Source: Papiliotrema nemorosa
Lineage: Eukaryota > Basidiomycota > Tremellomycetes > Tremellales > Rhynchogastremaceae
Direction: 5' to 3'
Length of the DNA: 64,000 bases
NCBI GenBank assembly: GCA_032158125.1
Contig: JASKOT010000018.1
Coordinates: 298,501 to 362,500, forward strand
Positions 34,234 to 46,147 of the stretch are shown piece by piece (position 1 is the first letter of the stretch; each line of letters begins with the position of its first letter). Below the pieces are notes generated by a model. That model searched no databases. It was not told where the DNA came from and saw only the letters and a list, made by a program, of their open reading frames with translations. Made by a program: the position numbers and the translations under genes.

Positions 34234-35554
34234 TTATCGATCTTCCCCGTCTCTTAAACACCTTTCCAGGATTGCGCTCGCAGCGGGAGACAGGGGCCAA
34301 TTTAATATCTCCTTATGACCCATGCCCCTGCGCAATGCCACCCAGGGGAGCACCCAACCCCACCCATCTCCCATGGTCAGGCTCCAGTTTCCTTCCAAGC
34401 CCAAGTCGTAAGGATGAGCATCACCCTTGTAGTCGACTATTCGCCCTCCGTCAGGAAATGTCGGATCAGGTATCCAGAAATGGTGTCTTTCCACCCAACC
34501 TTCGACATTCGCCAGAGTTTCAGGCGGTATCGGTTTCCCTGCTCGACGTAGGACGTCTACTGCTGCTTGTGCTCGAGCATGGGATTTGGCTCTCTCCCTG
34601 TCGACCGTGAGATGACCTCGTCGAATTAAATTCCGAGTTGCCAAACCTAGCCCCTGTTGATCAGCCTGGCTGATGGATCACTGGTGAAGCCCCTACCGCA
34701 GTCATCAAGGCAAGGATCAAGCCTATGCCAATAAGAATCCCCATTTCCACACGCAAAGATCCTCCACCGTCTTCCCGGTCTAGCGCTTTCCAACCGAGAA
34801 TCGTTCCGCCTATGTAGCGTCCTACGGGTCCTCCAGCAATAATCCACGATAAAGGCCATTCATACCACCATCTCCGTACATTTTCGTCCGACCAAGACTT
34901 TGACCAAGCGCTCACTGCTCTACGCCCAATGGGAAGTAAAAGTGGTGAAGATAGCACGAGGATTGTAGGCGGAGTGAGGCTGAGCATACACATGAATGTC
35001 GGTAGGTACGGGACCGTCAGGCAGTTTGCAAACTTCTCGTCAGTTTCTTCAAAGATACATGATGTGATTGGAGTCCACGAGTGACCCACGAAACCACAAT
35101 GATGGTCGAATCCTGCTCGACATGTTCCACATTCTGAGCAATGTCGAGCTCTGGCGGGTTTCCACCTCCCACCGCACTTTCCTCGCCAGCATCTATTGAT
35201 CACCGGCTCATTTTCCCTTCCTTCGTGTTCTTCGTCATTGTCTCTTCGTACTACTGCGGCTTCTGATGGAGACAGGCATTCAAAGATGACTGATTTTAAA
35301 GCGATATCTCGTGGAGGATCCCTAGGCGGGACAGACTGGTTGGAAGGGAGAAAGTAGAGTCGGAGAAAGAGAATGGATATGGACGGGATAAGGGCGAGCG
35401 AGGCAATAGAATACGCTTTGCCGAGTAATGGATGCCCTATAGCGGGGAAGTATGCTGGACCAATCTCTGTAACGCAGAGATAGAGCGTTCTTCCAAAGTA
35501 GGTGAGCAGTGCTGGGGGCACAATCTGGGCTATAACCCATGTTACGCGGACCAT
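34234..35554 (-). CDS. DHHC-family palmitoyltransferase
   Basis: Integral membrane S-acyltransferase that palmitoylates cysteines of target proteins. Three exons, about 400 residues. Two hydrophobic segments near the N-terminus (IVPPALLTYFGRTLYLC, SIASLALIPSISILFLRLYF) precede the cysteine-rich domain: RHCSECGTCRAGFDHHC holds the catalytic Cys and the zinc ligands. Removing the intron near 35030-35085 gives DHHC-GFFAN-C, the family's C-x5-C spacing. Two more hydrophobic segments and an exon with basic residues follow, and the protein ends ILERCLRDGEDR. The second intron is read as ending at CAACAG, giving GLGLATRNLIRR. The usual Asn after the last zinc ligand is not obvious, so it may belong to a divergent subgroup. 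Target unknown. Confidence 0.85.
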
Positions 35555-35892
35555 GGTGTAGTGGACAGACCTAGGCTATGCACCTTTTGTCATCAGAGTT
35601 GCTATCGCACCTCCTGTATCTCTCGCTGATATTGTGCTCGTCGCTATCGCTATGCTCGCCGTCGCCGTCGATCACCTCGTCGTCGTCGTCGTCGTTGCTG
35701 CTGTCGTCATGCGTGCCTGAAAAATGAATGCAACAAAAGATGCAACATCATTTCCATCTCCGCAGCTCGCGACTTTCGACTCGTCGAACACCTTGGCATA
35801 CACTGCCCTCCTTTGTTCGGATCGTCAGCCAGTAGCGCTTGATTACTCCGAGTCATCTTGGACGATCGACTGCACTCACCGCGTAGTGCACC
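35555..35892. promoter_or_regulatory. Divergent promoter with CGT microsatellite
   Basis: A 338-nt interval between the DHHC and SMP/C2 genes. A short (TCG)n run lies at about 35679-35697, with further GCC/GTC triplets on either side (35655-35710). No gene is seen. Confidence 0.5.
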
Positions 35893-38800
35893 ATGTCCGC
35901 AGCACTCGAGGATCGTCCACCGTTACCTCCTCGTAAAGTCCAAGTCCAGGTCGCTCCCCCCATCTCCCCTCCCCCACTCCCGCCTCGTACCCCTCAGCCA
36001 GTCGAGGCACCTCCATCAGCTGTCGCTCCTATGGCTTCGCCCTTGGTAGTGGACACTCAAACCCCTTCGACGCCTCGAGTGGATATCACGCCAGCTACAC
36101 CGCCTCAGCCTTTATCACCTGTGGATCGTGTCACGACGAGCTTTGGTCAAAGTGGAGACGCCATAAAAAGTGCTCCGATACATACTCAAGCGTCTTACGA
36201 CGCTCCCGAACCGCCTGCTTCAGCTCCATTGCTGCAAATGACCCCTCAAAAGAACGCCTCGCCAGATCTTGGTTTGTCCTCGGGGTCGCTTCAAGGCGCC
36301 GCAGAGGAAGATGCTGTACCGGCCACTATCACAAAGAACATCACTATGCCACGGGTAGAAGCCGTTGTCATCGTTGTATTGATACTCAACCTCTTTACCG
36401 GTCGCATATCGATCACATGGACCACCATCCTCGGCGCAGTATACGCTTTCTACACGTATCAAGCCAAAGGTGCTCCACCCCGAGCTACACTTCCAGAGCT
36501 GCCTGTCAGACCGAGCGAAGGTCGAGCGGCAGTCCAATGGGTGAATCATGCCCTATACGCTCTGTTTCCACTCATATCCACCGATGTCCTCACCCCATTC
36601 ATCGACCTTCTCGAGGACGCCCTCATACAGCAAGTACCGCCCATTGTCACTTCGGTCCGACTCACCTCGGCGTCTTTAGGGAATCAACCGCTTCTTCTGA
36701 CCTCCATGAGACCCTTGACCGATCAAGAATGGTTTGCTTCTCTGGCGACTGCTCAAGCAGGGTCAAGCAAAGAAGAGGACCAGGGCAGAGAATCGAAAGT
36801 GGATCGTGCAAAGTCGAAAGGTCATGCCAGGACCGCATCGGGCGTCTCAAACCTCTCAAGGTCTCATTCAGCCTCATCCTTTAGCTCGGCTGTCAATGTG
36901 GAGAATGTAGCTTTGGAAACTAGCAAAAGACGAAAGAGGGATAGAGTTCTACAACGTGTCAAAGGGAGACACAACGACCGACCAGCCGATACTTCTTCCT
37001 TCAAACCCCGAACAGGGGAGGATCCCGCTTTGGAAGCTCAACAGCCAGATGGAGAGAGGCATCGAGGGGGCCCAGATGGGATGGAGGTTGATGCGGAAGA
37101 TGCGAACGTGGGGCAGTTTGTCAATTATCAAGTGGGATTCGAATATGCCAGGTCTGGGCCTGCAAAGAAGAAAGGGTGGGGTCTGCACGTCTTGGTAAGT
37201 CTGTTTGCCATGCAAAAGCTGATGATAGGCATACTTTGGCTGGGGAGTTAAGGGTGTCGGTAATAGCGAGATACCAGTATACATCGACGTACTGTCCATC
37301 AAGGGCACCCTCAACCTCCGACTTTTACTATCTGCCACTCCACCTTTCATACGGACTGCAACGTTCTCTTTTGTCACCCTACCAGAATTCGACATCTCGG
37401 CCACACCCCTCAAACAAGGCAGCTTCAATGCGATGGAGTTGCCGGGAATGAAGACATATGTCCAGAAATCGATAGCCGCGGTTGCCAAAGCGTTCGTAAG
37501 ACCGGAAAGCTATTCCATCGACCTGGATCGACTGTTACTTGGGCGAGAGGCATCCTTGAGGACATACACCGTGGGAGTCATGCATATCATCATTCATGGT
37601 GCAGAGGATTTGCCAAAGACTGATACAGTCGGTGAGTTGGCAACACTCAGGATTGCAATGTTCGCTGACGGGTAGGATCCTGTGACCCTTACGCCATGAT
37701 TTGCTTGACCAAGTTTAGAAAGCCAGGTATGTATGCCCACTCATCAAAGCTGAAGGTACTAAACCGGCAGTATTCAGTACAAGGACGATCATCGATACCC
37801 AAAATCCATCTTGGGAGGAAGAGGCGTTCGGTGAGCTTTAGCACAAAGCAAGTGAGCAGCGCTGATCGATAGTTCTCATTAGCTCAGACGCCATTGAATC
37901 TGGCGAGCGACTTCGCCTACGCCTAGTCGATTCTGACCGCTTCTCCGCCGATGACGCCATGGGTGTGGTCGAAGTCGATATCACCGATCTGGTGGAACAA
38001 GCCGAATCGCTCACTCCCGACCAGCCTCCGACCAGGAGAATCGACATGCTCACTGCAGAGAGACCTGGGATGAAGACTTCTGGACGCCTAGAATGGTCTG
38101 TCCGATTTTGTCCACTATGGCACATGTCGCAAAAAGAGTTGGAGAAGAAGATGACCGATGGAGCGTTTGCTCGACCCGGCGAGCCAACCGAGGCAGACAT
38201 GCGCCTACCGTCTTGGCTACGGTGGATCAACAATTACATGGATGTGCCCAACTGGGAAGCCGAACGCGCAAAGAGGAGACAAGATACGATCCACTGGTTC
38301 ACCGGAGAGAAAGAGAGGGAAGAAGCAGAGGCTGCAGCTCCACCTTCCGACGAGTTGAGAAGTGGTATTCTCCAATTCCACATTCATCAATGTGTCGACC
38401 TCGAAGTGGATTCACTCGAAGGGACATATTCTTCCGCTCTGAGTGCTAGATTATCCGCAGCGGGTGGAAAACCGGCATTGGCAGAGGAAATCGATCGAAC
38501 TCCTGCGGAAAACCCAGATCCGCCTAGTGCATACTGCGAGGTCCACCTCAATGATCGTTTGGTGTATCGCACGAGAACAAAGCAGGTCACTCCCTTGCCT
38601 TACTTCAACGCGGTAAGCGAGAGGTTTTTGCGGGATTGGAGAATGGCAAAGATCGTCTTTGTCGTCAGAGATGAGAGAGACAGGGAGCATGGTAGGTCGA
38701 TACCCATTAAAGCAAATTAGAAGAAGCTTACCGTGATAGATCCGATTCTGGGATTGGTCACTTTGTACCTTAAAGACGTGTTGAAGGACCAAAGTCACTT

Positions 38801-40081
38801 CACAAGGTGCGCTCAGATACCGCTGCTACTTCTTCACGGCTCACAATCAGGTGGTTCCCCTTGAGTACGGGGCTGGGATGGGGTAGAATCCGGATTTCTC
38901 TGCTATTCAAGCCCATCGACATGCGTCTTCCTCCAAGGATATCAGGCTACGAGATAGCCACACTCGAGCTCACCTCGCTCGCCGCTACCGATCTATCCAG
39001 GATGACCGATCGAAACATCTCGGTCATGCTAGAGACGGAATGCGATCGTTTCATCCTCGACACGGCAGGCGACGAAGATGGTAACCGGTCATCCACCTCT
39101 ATCGAGCCGTTCTCTCCTTCTGGTCCCGCCACACCTGGAACACCGGGGACAGCGGCTTCGACTGTGGGAACTCTGTCCGATGCGAATCAAGTAGAGTGGG
39201 AGATAACAAAACCGATCAAGCTAGCAGTGCAATACCGACATTCTTCCTCTGTTGTCATCAGCTTCATCACCCGCTCCAAGGTAGTAAAGAAGAAGAAGGT
39301 GCTCGCCGTGGCGGTGTGTCGTCTTGGCACCAACCCGGACGGAGAAACAGGCACATTCACAGTGCCTATATACAACACTGCAGACGTCCAGATGGCTGTC
39401 AAAAACACGACAGAGTGGCTCAAAACTAGCGACACGGCACTATCCACGCAAACGTCAAATGTCAGCCGGAGGAGATCATTCGGACATGAGACGAGGATTA
39501 TCGGTTATGTGACGTTGACAATGGCTGTTCATCCGGGAATAAGTCAAGCGCATAAACGATTGTGCAAGAAGGATCTAAGGTTTGCCAAGGTGTACGAGGC
39601 CTGGGAAAATTATCGAGATGTGGTAGCTAGGAGGGCGCATACACGACAGGGCAAGATGGTGTGGTCAGAGCAGCATGGCGAGGAGGCAGAGGAAGACATG
39701 GATGAGAGTGACACGACGGAAGATGAGGATGGGATGGATGGAGATGTCGCCTCGACAGAAGAGCTTAGGAGAACGATCAGTGAGAATGAGATGATTGACG
39801 CGGAGGATGTCAAGTCTGATGGGTTCTTTGCGGAAAGAAGAGCCCATTCAAAGGCACTGCACAAAAAGGTGAGCCATAAACATCATACTCGTTCATGCTT
39901 GTCATTATCATATGTCTAGCTCCAGCTGACGCCCCAGCACAAGGGGATATTCCAGTTGAAGATTGTCCGGACGGGCCAATTTGTAAAGGATAAGATCGAG
40001 GCAAAGGTGAGGAGCTCGAACAGGGATAGAAGGAGGGGTGATGATTTGGATGTCGAGCATGAGGGACAGAGTGCCATTTAG
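35893..40081 (+). CDS. SMP and multi-C2 domain lipid-transfer/tether protein (Mug190-like)
   Basis: Large membrane-contact-site protein of about 1,260 residues, similar to S. pombe Mug190 and to tricalbins/extended synaptotagmins, which tether the ER to other membranes and carry lipids. The N-terminus is disordered with PPLPPRK-type proline motifs. A hydrophobic hairpin (VVIVVLILNLF ... WTTILGAVYAFYTY) at about residues 158-185 anchors it. The SMP domain follows (EGRAAVQWVNHALYALFPLI, then VPPIVTSVRLTSASLGNQPL), interrupted by a basic, Ser-rich insert and resuming VNYQVGFEYARSG. C2-like domains begin MHIIIHGAEDLPKTDTVGS with DPYAMICLTKF and FSTRTIIDTQNPSWEEEAF; at least two more lie downstream. 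The C-terminal part has an acidic Glu/Asp-rich linker and a basic end. Confidence 0.85.
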
Positions 40082-40365
40082 CCCGCAAACGAGCTGTGAG
40101 AGTTCAACGCTGATACACGATGGGTATGAGCATGATGACTTACGAGTGTATAATGAGTAAACACGATCTTGATGATATATGTCCTTCTTCCTCGTAACGG
40201 TCTACGTCCTGCGAGTAGCTGTCGAGCCGAGCCGAAATGGAGCGTGTCCGTTGTGTAAATACACTCTTCAGGGCAGGGCGATGCCAACGAGCTAGACCCA
40301 CCGGGACGGCCGTGAAGATGGCGGCTCTACTCCGCTCCTATGAGGGTAGTGCAACCACTACGCCT

Positions 40366-40929
40366 CTACAAGACCCAGTTCAACACCGTCGTGAGTCCCG
40401 CAGCAAGGGCGAGGACCCCTACACCCGCTATACTCAACCCTATCCCAAGGAGTTCTCTCGAGTCTGGCGCTTGAAATCCACCCAGATACCGGTCCTCTCC
40501 TCGTCCTTCTGCGCCCACTTCTACCCCTCCTCTGGCGTATTCTGTAGATCCTTCACTTTCCACATCCCCCTCCACATCGATATCAGACGCGTTGTCGAAT
40601 GTGACGCTCTTGGTGTATCCAGTTATATTTGTCAAAGGGATCTCCTCCTCTGAGGGTATGTCGGATAAAGTGGGTTTAGGTCTTGAGAGACTCCTCGAAA
40701 GACCAGAAGTAGGTTGAGGATGGGGATGTGAGGTTGAAGAATGGGACAGTGACGACGGGCCAGAATGGGCATGAGGATGAGGCTGGTGATTGAGATCATG
40801 ATGTGGTGGTGTATTGGCAAAAGATGCAGAGGAGAGAACGGCGGGTGATCGAGCTATGGACAACGAAGGTGCTCTGCCTCGGTGAGCGCCTTCAGGAGGG
40901 GGAATGGAGGGTCGTCGAGCTTTGGACAT
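40366..40929 (-). CDS. Unknown protein with C-terminal membrane anchor
   Basis: Not recognised. One exon, 187 residues. The first two thirds are disordered and rich in Ser, Pro and His (MSKARRPSIPPPEGAHRGRA, then PHHDLNHQPHPHAH). A short acidic patch (SDIPSEEEIPL, DIDVEGDVESEGS) lies near the middle. The last 28 residues form one hydrophobic segment, LLGIGLSIAGVGVLALAAGL, ending TTVLNWVL, with an Arg-Glu just before it. A single anchor at the very C-terminus with no signal peptide is the layout of tail-anchored proteins of the ER, mitochondria or peroxisomes. Divergent from the adaptor-like gene. Confidence 0.6.
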   Translation of the reverse strand: MSKARRPSIPPPEGAHRGRAPSLSIARSPAVLSSASFANTPPHHDLNHQPHPHAHSGPSSLSHSSTSHPHPQPTSGLSRSLSRPKPTLSDIPSEEEIPLTNITGYTKSVTFDNASDIDVEGDVESEGSTEYARGGVEVGAEGRGEDRYLGGFQAPDSRELLGIGLSIAGVGVLALAAGLTTVLNWVL

Positions 40930-41175
40930 GGCGGATGTCTATAGGTCTCGCATGAAATCGGAATTGTGGACTCCACTGTCTGAGCTGCTTCTACCCAGAC
41001 GCAATATGAACCGATTGGATGAACTAGAGACCGGGACAATGAAGATGAGATGGACGAGTGGTGGTATAGTGACAAGGGTGGAGATAACTTTGGCTCACTG
41101 CCAACCTCGTCAGCTGCATTCTCACTTCAACCCTCATCTACTCGTCACTCTTTCTCTCGGGAACCTCTACGCAGG

Positions 41176-44100
41176 ATGGACGATCCATGGTCGGCAGGAC
41201 CATCATGGGGTTCTGCCAAACCCTCTTCTTCTGCATCCAAGGACGAAACGATAGATAGGGGGGATACGTTCACACCACCTCCAGGGGGTTTTGACGTTTC
41301 CGACCCTTGGGGTACAGGAGCTGGATCAGGGGTCGGTATACCTGGCAAATTACCTGGAGAAGATGCCGTCAAGATCCCAGAGAGATCGCAGCCTCTAGAG
41401 GAAGAGGGAGGATGGGGAGGCGGAGGTTCAACTCCTGCTTGGGATGGGGCAAGGAATCTAGGACCGGATGAAGGCGACACAGCAGTGGTCAATCTCAACG
41501 ATACGGATGATCACGATGAAGACGTAGCAGCTCAGGGTGTTTGGACAAGTCGTCCTGATGCCGACCAACAGGAAAGTCAGGAAGACGAAGCCGATCATAC
41601 ATCAAAAGTCGCATCACCGGTCGCAGCTAGGTCACCGTCACCCGTTATCGAGCGACAATCATCCCCCATCTTCCCTCCTCCAGAACTAGAAGGGGCTTTC
41701 GGTCAATCCTCATCCCCAACCACCGTGCCCGACTTTGGCGCTTCTCTACCAGCTTTGTCTTCCCCTCCAACTTTTAACATACCCACCGACCTCCCCTCCT
41801 TCGACCCGCCTTCCCCAGAGAACGCATTTGCCTCATCCTTGCCGACTTTCGACTCGCCCAAATCCCCTTCATTCGGGGACGACGCGTTTGGTGGTTTCTC
41901 GACTGGTATCAGTGGGTCAGATCCCTGGGGCGGTGGTGCCGGAGGAGGCGTCGGAGGAGACGGCTGGGGATCCTCATTCGCAAGTCCGAATCCTGCTGGT
42001 GGATTCGCTGCTCGACATGCGGATGAAGAGTCAGATGCCGGGTCAGATGTAGGTGATGGCTGGGGAGGGGTCAAGCGATCAGCTTCGACACCTCGAATTG
42101 AGAGGGATCAAGAATATGATTGGGAAGAAGCCCAGAGGCGTATGAGACTGCAAGAAGATCGAGCGGTACGTCCTATCTCTGTCCCTGTAAGGATCGCCCG
42201 CTGAAATCGGCAGCCACGGGAAAAGATCGAAAAGATCAAAGACGAATGGAAGGCGGTTGTGCTCGGTTTGGTAGTCGAGAGCCTGGAGGCGTATACCGAA
42301 GTCGAAGAGGACAAGCTGAAAGCCGGCTTGAGAGAGCTAGAGTCGGAGACGTGGGTTTGCCCATTTGGTGGATCGAGTTTTTAGCTGACGAGCAGATATG
42401 AGAAGTGTAGATCCCTCTCGATGATTCCTCCTGATATCAATACCTATCCACCAGTCATCTCCTCCCTCACCACGCACGAACGGCATGTCTACGCTCTCTC
42501 ACGCCCCAATCCCGCTCCTTCCACATCCCTCATATCCACCACGCTTGCTCGAAAGCCCAAACGTACCCAAACACTCGAGCAAGAATCACCTTGGTTGACA
42601 CGATCAAAACTGGGAGAACCGGAAGCACCAATCCCGGAATCCTCGCCCCTCGTCCCGGAGACTTCAGGAAGCAGGTGGTCGTTCTGGCGCGAGGCGCCGC
42701 AAGAGCGGCCCCTGGTTACTTCGGGAGGAGCCGTGCTGGAGGTGAAAAGTCCTGTCACGCCTGTTCTCACACGCACATCATCCGAGATCAAATCAAACAG
42801 TAAACCTCCCAGCGTCATGAGCCGCAACTCTCGACCCTCGTCCCCTGCACCGCCTGTGCCTGCTAGTACGAGCATCGACGACTTTGGTTTCTCGACTCCA
42901 GGCGGTATGGTCGAATCTGCTTCTGCATCTTCAATCACTCAAGCGACACCTGCTGCGCCTGCTGCGGTGACTGCTCAGGCTACAGCACCAGCTCCTTCTG
43001 CTGTATCTCGATTCTTCGGCCGGCTCGGTCGATCCAAGGCTCCTATACAAACAGAGACGCATGATGACAGTCATGATCTGGAAATCTCCGCGGATGATTT
43101 CAACTACTTGTCGGAGATTCCAGCTTTGTCCAAGCCAGAGGAAGAACGTGGGGTCGGCGACTTGCTGAGTCTTCAACCGGGACGGACAGAACAGATGGCA
43201 AGTCTGGAGTCAATGCTAGCTTCCAAACCGGCAATCATGGCTGCACCTTTGGCCCCACCGCCTCGGGTGGGGCCGACATCGAGAAGCGCCAGCTATAGCT
43301 CGACCAGGATCGTCCCCCCATCAAAGTCGAGCGATATGGATTTGCTAGGTGGTCTGGATTTCGGCGATTCCCCATCGTCAGCTCCTCCACCACCTATACA
43401 AAACAGCCAGCCAGCCGCTCAGGCAGTATCAAGCTCAATGTGGGACGACTTTTTAGCACCTGCTCCCTCCAAGTCCACCCCTTCGCCTGGGACATCGTCA
43501 GCCAATTTGGCTTCACCCATCGCTGCCCCTTTGCCACGTCCGCCACCCGGTCCAATACCTGGTCCAAATGCCTCTCCTCTGCCACCCTTCTCTTCACCAC
43601 TTGCTCCCTCTAGCTCTCGACCCACTCCACCTCCCAAACCAGTTCAGGGCAGTCACAACTCGATGTCTAGCTTTGGCGACTTTGACGACTTTGACCTGCC
43701 GACGTCTTCACCTTCGGTAGAGTTTGCATCAATGCCCTCGACAACGATATCGTCAACAAAGGCAGCTGCTTCGTCCTCCTTTGCAGCTCCCTCGACACAT
43801 TGCGACGACTTTGACGACTTTGGGACACCACAAAACGCGTCGGTCGCAACATTTGACAATTTCGACCTGTCCTCTTTCGATACACCCGCACCGAAACGAA
43901 CGACAGTGGGATCCCCTGGGACGTTGGGCAAGTCTCATCCCACGAGGACGTCACTCGACCATACCCCCACCATATCGCTTATGGCGGGTGCATCCGCCTC
44001 CAAGGGTAAACAGTGGCCTGCTCCACCTTCGCCCATTGGATTGCCACTCGCTCCGCCCCCAAGAGCCGGCAATGCCTCTTCAAGCTCAGCTGGGTTTCCT

Positions 44101-44346
44101 TTCCTCTCGCCACCTCCACCGCCGTCTAGGTCCCCAGCGGGTGCAAGTAGGAATGCATCAGGCGTGGATCTGCTTAGAGGTGAGCAGGCTCAGTCGGTCA
44201 GTACGGCCAGGGGGATTGCGCCCACACCGCCCAGGGGTGCCACCCCGTTGCAGCCTCAGACTAGTAGTACGATGAGTCGAGGTGGTACTGGTGGGTCACA
44301 AGGAGGATTAACAGCTACGGATCTATCATTCTTTGACAGTCTGTGA
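41176..44346 (+). CDS. Disordered protein with clathrin-adaptor-binding motifs
   Basis: Not a named family that I recognise. About 1,010 residues in three exons, almost all disordered and rich in Pro, Ser, Gly and Ala. It carries repeated short motifs known to bind adaptor appendage (ear) domains: DPW in DDPWSAG, SDPWGTG and SDPWGGG, and DFG/DDF-type motifs in DDFGFSTPG, GGLDFGD, WDDFLAP, SFGDFDDFDLP, DDFDDFGTP and FDNFDLSSFD. The only likely folded part is a helical stretch around residues 330-390 (EKIKDEWKAVVLGLVVESLE ... LKAGLRELESE). Such motif arrays occur in epsin-like and aftiphilin-like accessory proteins of clathrin-coated vesicles, so a role in endocytosis or Golgi-endosome sorting is inferred. 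Met 41176 is preferred because it starts the DPW region; an in-frame Met at 41050 would add 42 residues. Confidence 0.7.
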
Positions 44347-44734
44347 TGCATCCCCGCTGCCCTGTGCCACTTTTGCCACCCACCCCTTCTGAGTGACGCG
44401 CTGTTTGTGCTTGGCGGGTGGCAAATCGCCGCGCGAACCCTGAGTGAAATTTGATCCCGCTCTCTCCCCTTCCCCCTCTTCTTCCCACTTTGTTGATGCT
44501 GTGTATCTTTGCGATACTCTGTAACAACCTCTCAAACCCACATCGACACTCCCTTGCATATCGTCAACGCACTTGTACTCTATCCCACGACCCGTAGAAG
44601 CCTGCGTATTCAGTCATCGACTCGTCATTGAAAGAAGAAAATCGCGTCGTAAAGGAATAACTCATCCCCCGCAAAGACCTCCCGTACCGCCACCTTTTCA
44701 GTCCTCATCCCTCGTCTACACTTCGATCCCCACC

Positions 44735-45667
44735 ATGCTATCCCTACTCCACCTCGCCATCTCAGCACTCTCTCTCGCATCTTCAGCCTTTGCCCAAGGT
44801 GACTTGTCGGAAGCAAACAATGTCACGTATCTCGAGGGAACGTGGAGTTCAAACGCAGCAGTCTCAACAGGAGGTGTATGTTTCATCTGTCTCTGTGAAT
44901 CATCCTACATGTACTGATAATTATAGGACTTTTGCATACCGGCAGAGATGAAATTCACATATCCCGAAAACACTGGAATCGCCTATTCTTTGTGAGTATT
45001 CTTCACGGCGTTTGCTCTTGGTTGACATTTAGCACAAATGACGGCTTCTTCGAGGAGGCTCAATATCGATACGATTCCAACGCTTCCAATCCATCTTGTA
45101 TTCAGGCCAAGATCTTCTGGCAACACGGTACATACGTCTTGAACAACAACGGATCCATATCCCTCTTCCCCTTTGGTCCCGACGGACGGATCCAGGTTCA
45201 AGATCCTTGTGCGGCGGTCACAAACATCATCACCTACTACGACCAGTTCACCCTGTATGCCGATTGGGGAATCACAATCGATGAGCAGACTAGGAATTAC
45301 GTTTTGAAATTGAACAGGTTTGACGGCGCAAAGATGCCTTATGTGAGTCCAACCATGCGTGATAGTTGGGTCTGTGGTTGACGTTCACAGATGTACCTGA
45401 CGGCCCGACCACCAAACATGGTCCCAACACAATTGCTTACCGGAACAAATGTGAGTGACTCCCGCACCAGTTCCGCTACCATCTTGCTGACGCCTCCAGG
45501 CAAGTGGGCAGGTTGTGCAATCGCGAAAGCGATCGACAATCAACATCAACCCTTTCAAGCGATCAGCTGCTGCTCCTCGACGCACACTAGGAAGGGATAG
45601 CATCATTGCTGGAGCGACAGGTGTTGCGTTGGGTGGTATTGCATGGTTGGGTCTGGGTCTGCTATAG
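44735..45667 (+). CDS. ROT1: ER membrane protein Rot1
   Basis: Type I ER membrane protein that acts as a chaperone or glycosylation co-factor in yeast and is needed for normal cell-wall beta-1,6-glucan and protein folding. Five exons, about 255 residues. The signal peptide MLSLLHLAISALSLASSAFA is followed by the Rot1 fold: EGTWSSNAAVSTGG, DFCIPAEMKFTYPENTGIAY, DGFFEEAQYRYDSNASNPSC, IFWQHGTYVLNNNGSISLFP, then FDGAKMPYMYLTARPPNMVP. The last exon, read as ASGQVVQSRKRSTINI, continues through a basic stretch into the C-terminal anchor (SIIAGATGVALGGIAWLGLG) and stops three residues later, as in yeast. Several Asn-x-Ser/Thr sites are present. The intron before the last exon must end at CTCCAG to keep the anchor in frame. 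Confidence 0.92.
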
Positions 45668-46147
45668 TGGGGATGTGTTGTGGATCAATCGAGAGAGACT
45701 TGGCGAATTGCGAGGTAGTGCGGTTCCAAGGAGGAGGCATCTGGCTCGAGGCCATAGCATTACGCGGAAAGTAGAGCGAGAGGGGAATGGGCACAGGTTG
45801 AAGGCGCTAGATGGAGCTTGAAGGGATCATTCTGGCGGTCGGTCATCTGGGAAGGACCGTTATCGTTAGTAGGCGGACTGCAGTGTAGCTCGCTAGTCAA
45901 GGACATTTTCACCGTTTTTCTTTCTTCGTCATTTCATGCTTGTTCCGCAAGTACTTTGTCACGCCATATACCCATCGTACATGCACGCGTTAACGTCCAA
46001 ATGATGTCGGCTGCTCAACGCTCAGGCGCGGGTGTAAGGACCCGATTGATTTGTTATTGTTGTTGTCATTATTATTATTGTTGCGCTTCTGTTGATCGTA
46101 CCTCTTCCCGTTGCAAGGGTCTATCCCTTCTTGCTGCGTGATTCATC
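45668..46147. other. Intergenic ROT1 / TFC6-like
   Basis: A 480-nt interval between genes in the same direction. An interrupted TTG/ATT triplet run lies at about 46047-46090, just upstream of the TFC6-like start. No gene is seen. Confidence 0.45.

Noticed and set aside
35655..35710. Short GTC/GCC triplet runs, at first sight like a small repeat array
   Set aside because: Simple microsatellite without spacers; CRISPR arrays are not expected in a nuclear fungal genome and none was seen.
42489..42938. A 149-codon minus-strand frame inside the adaptor-like gene, and similar ones at 41145-41498 and 41703-42074
   Set aside because: Antisense shadows of a Pro/Ser-rich coding region with few stops on the opposite strand.
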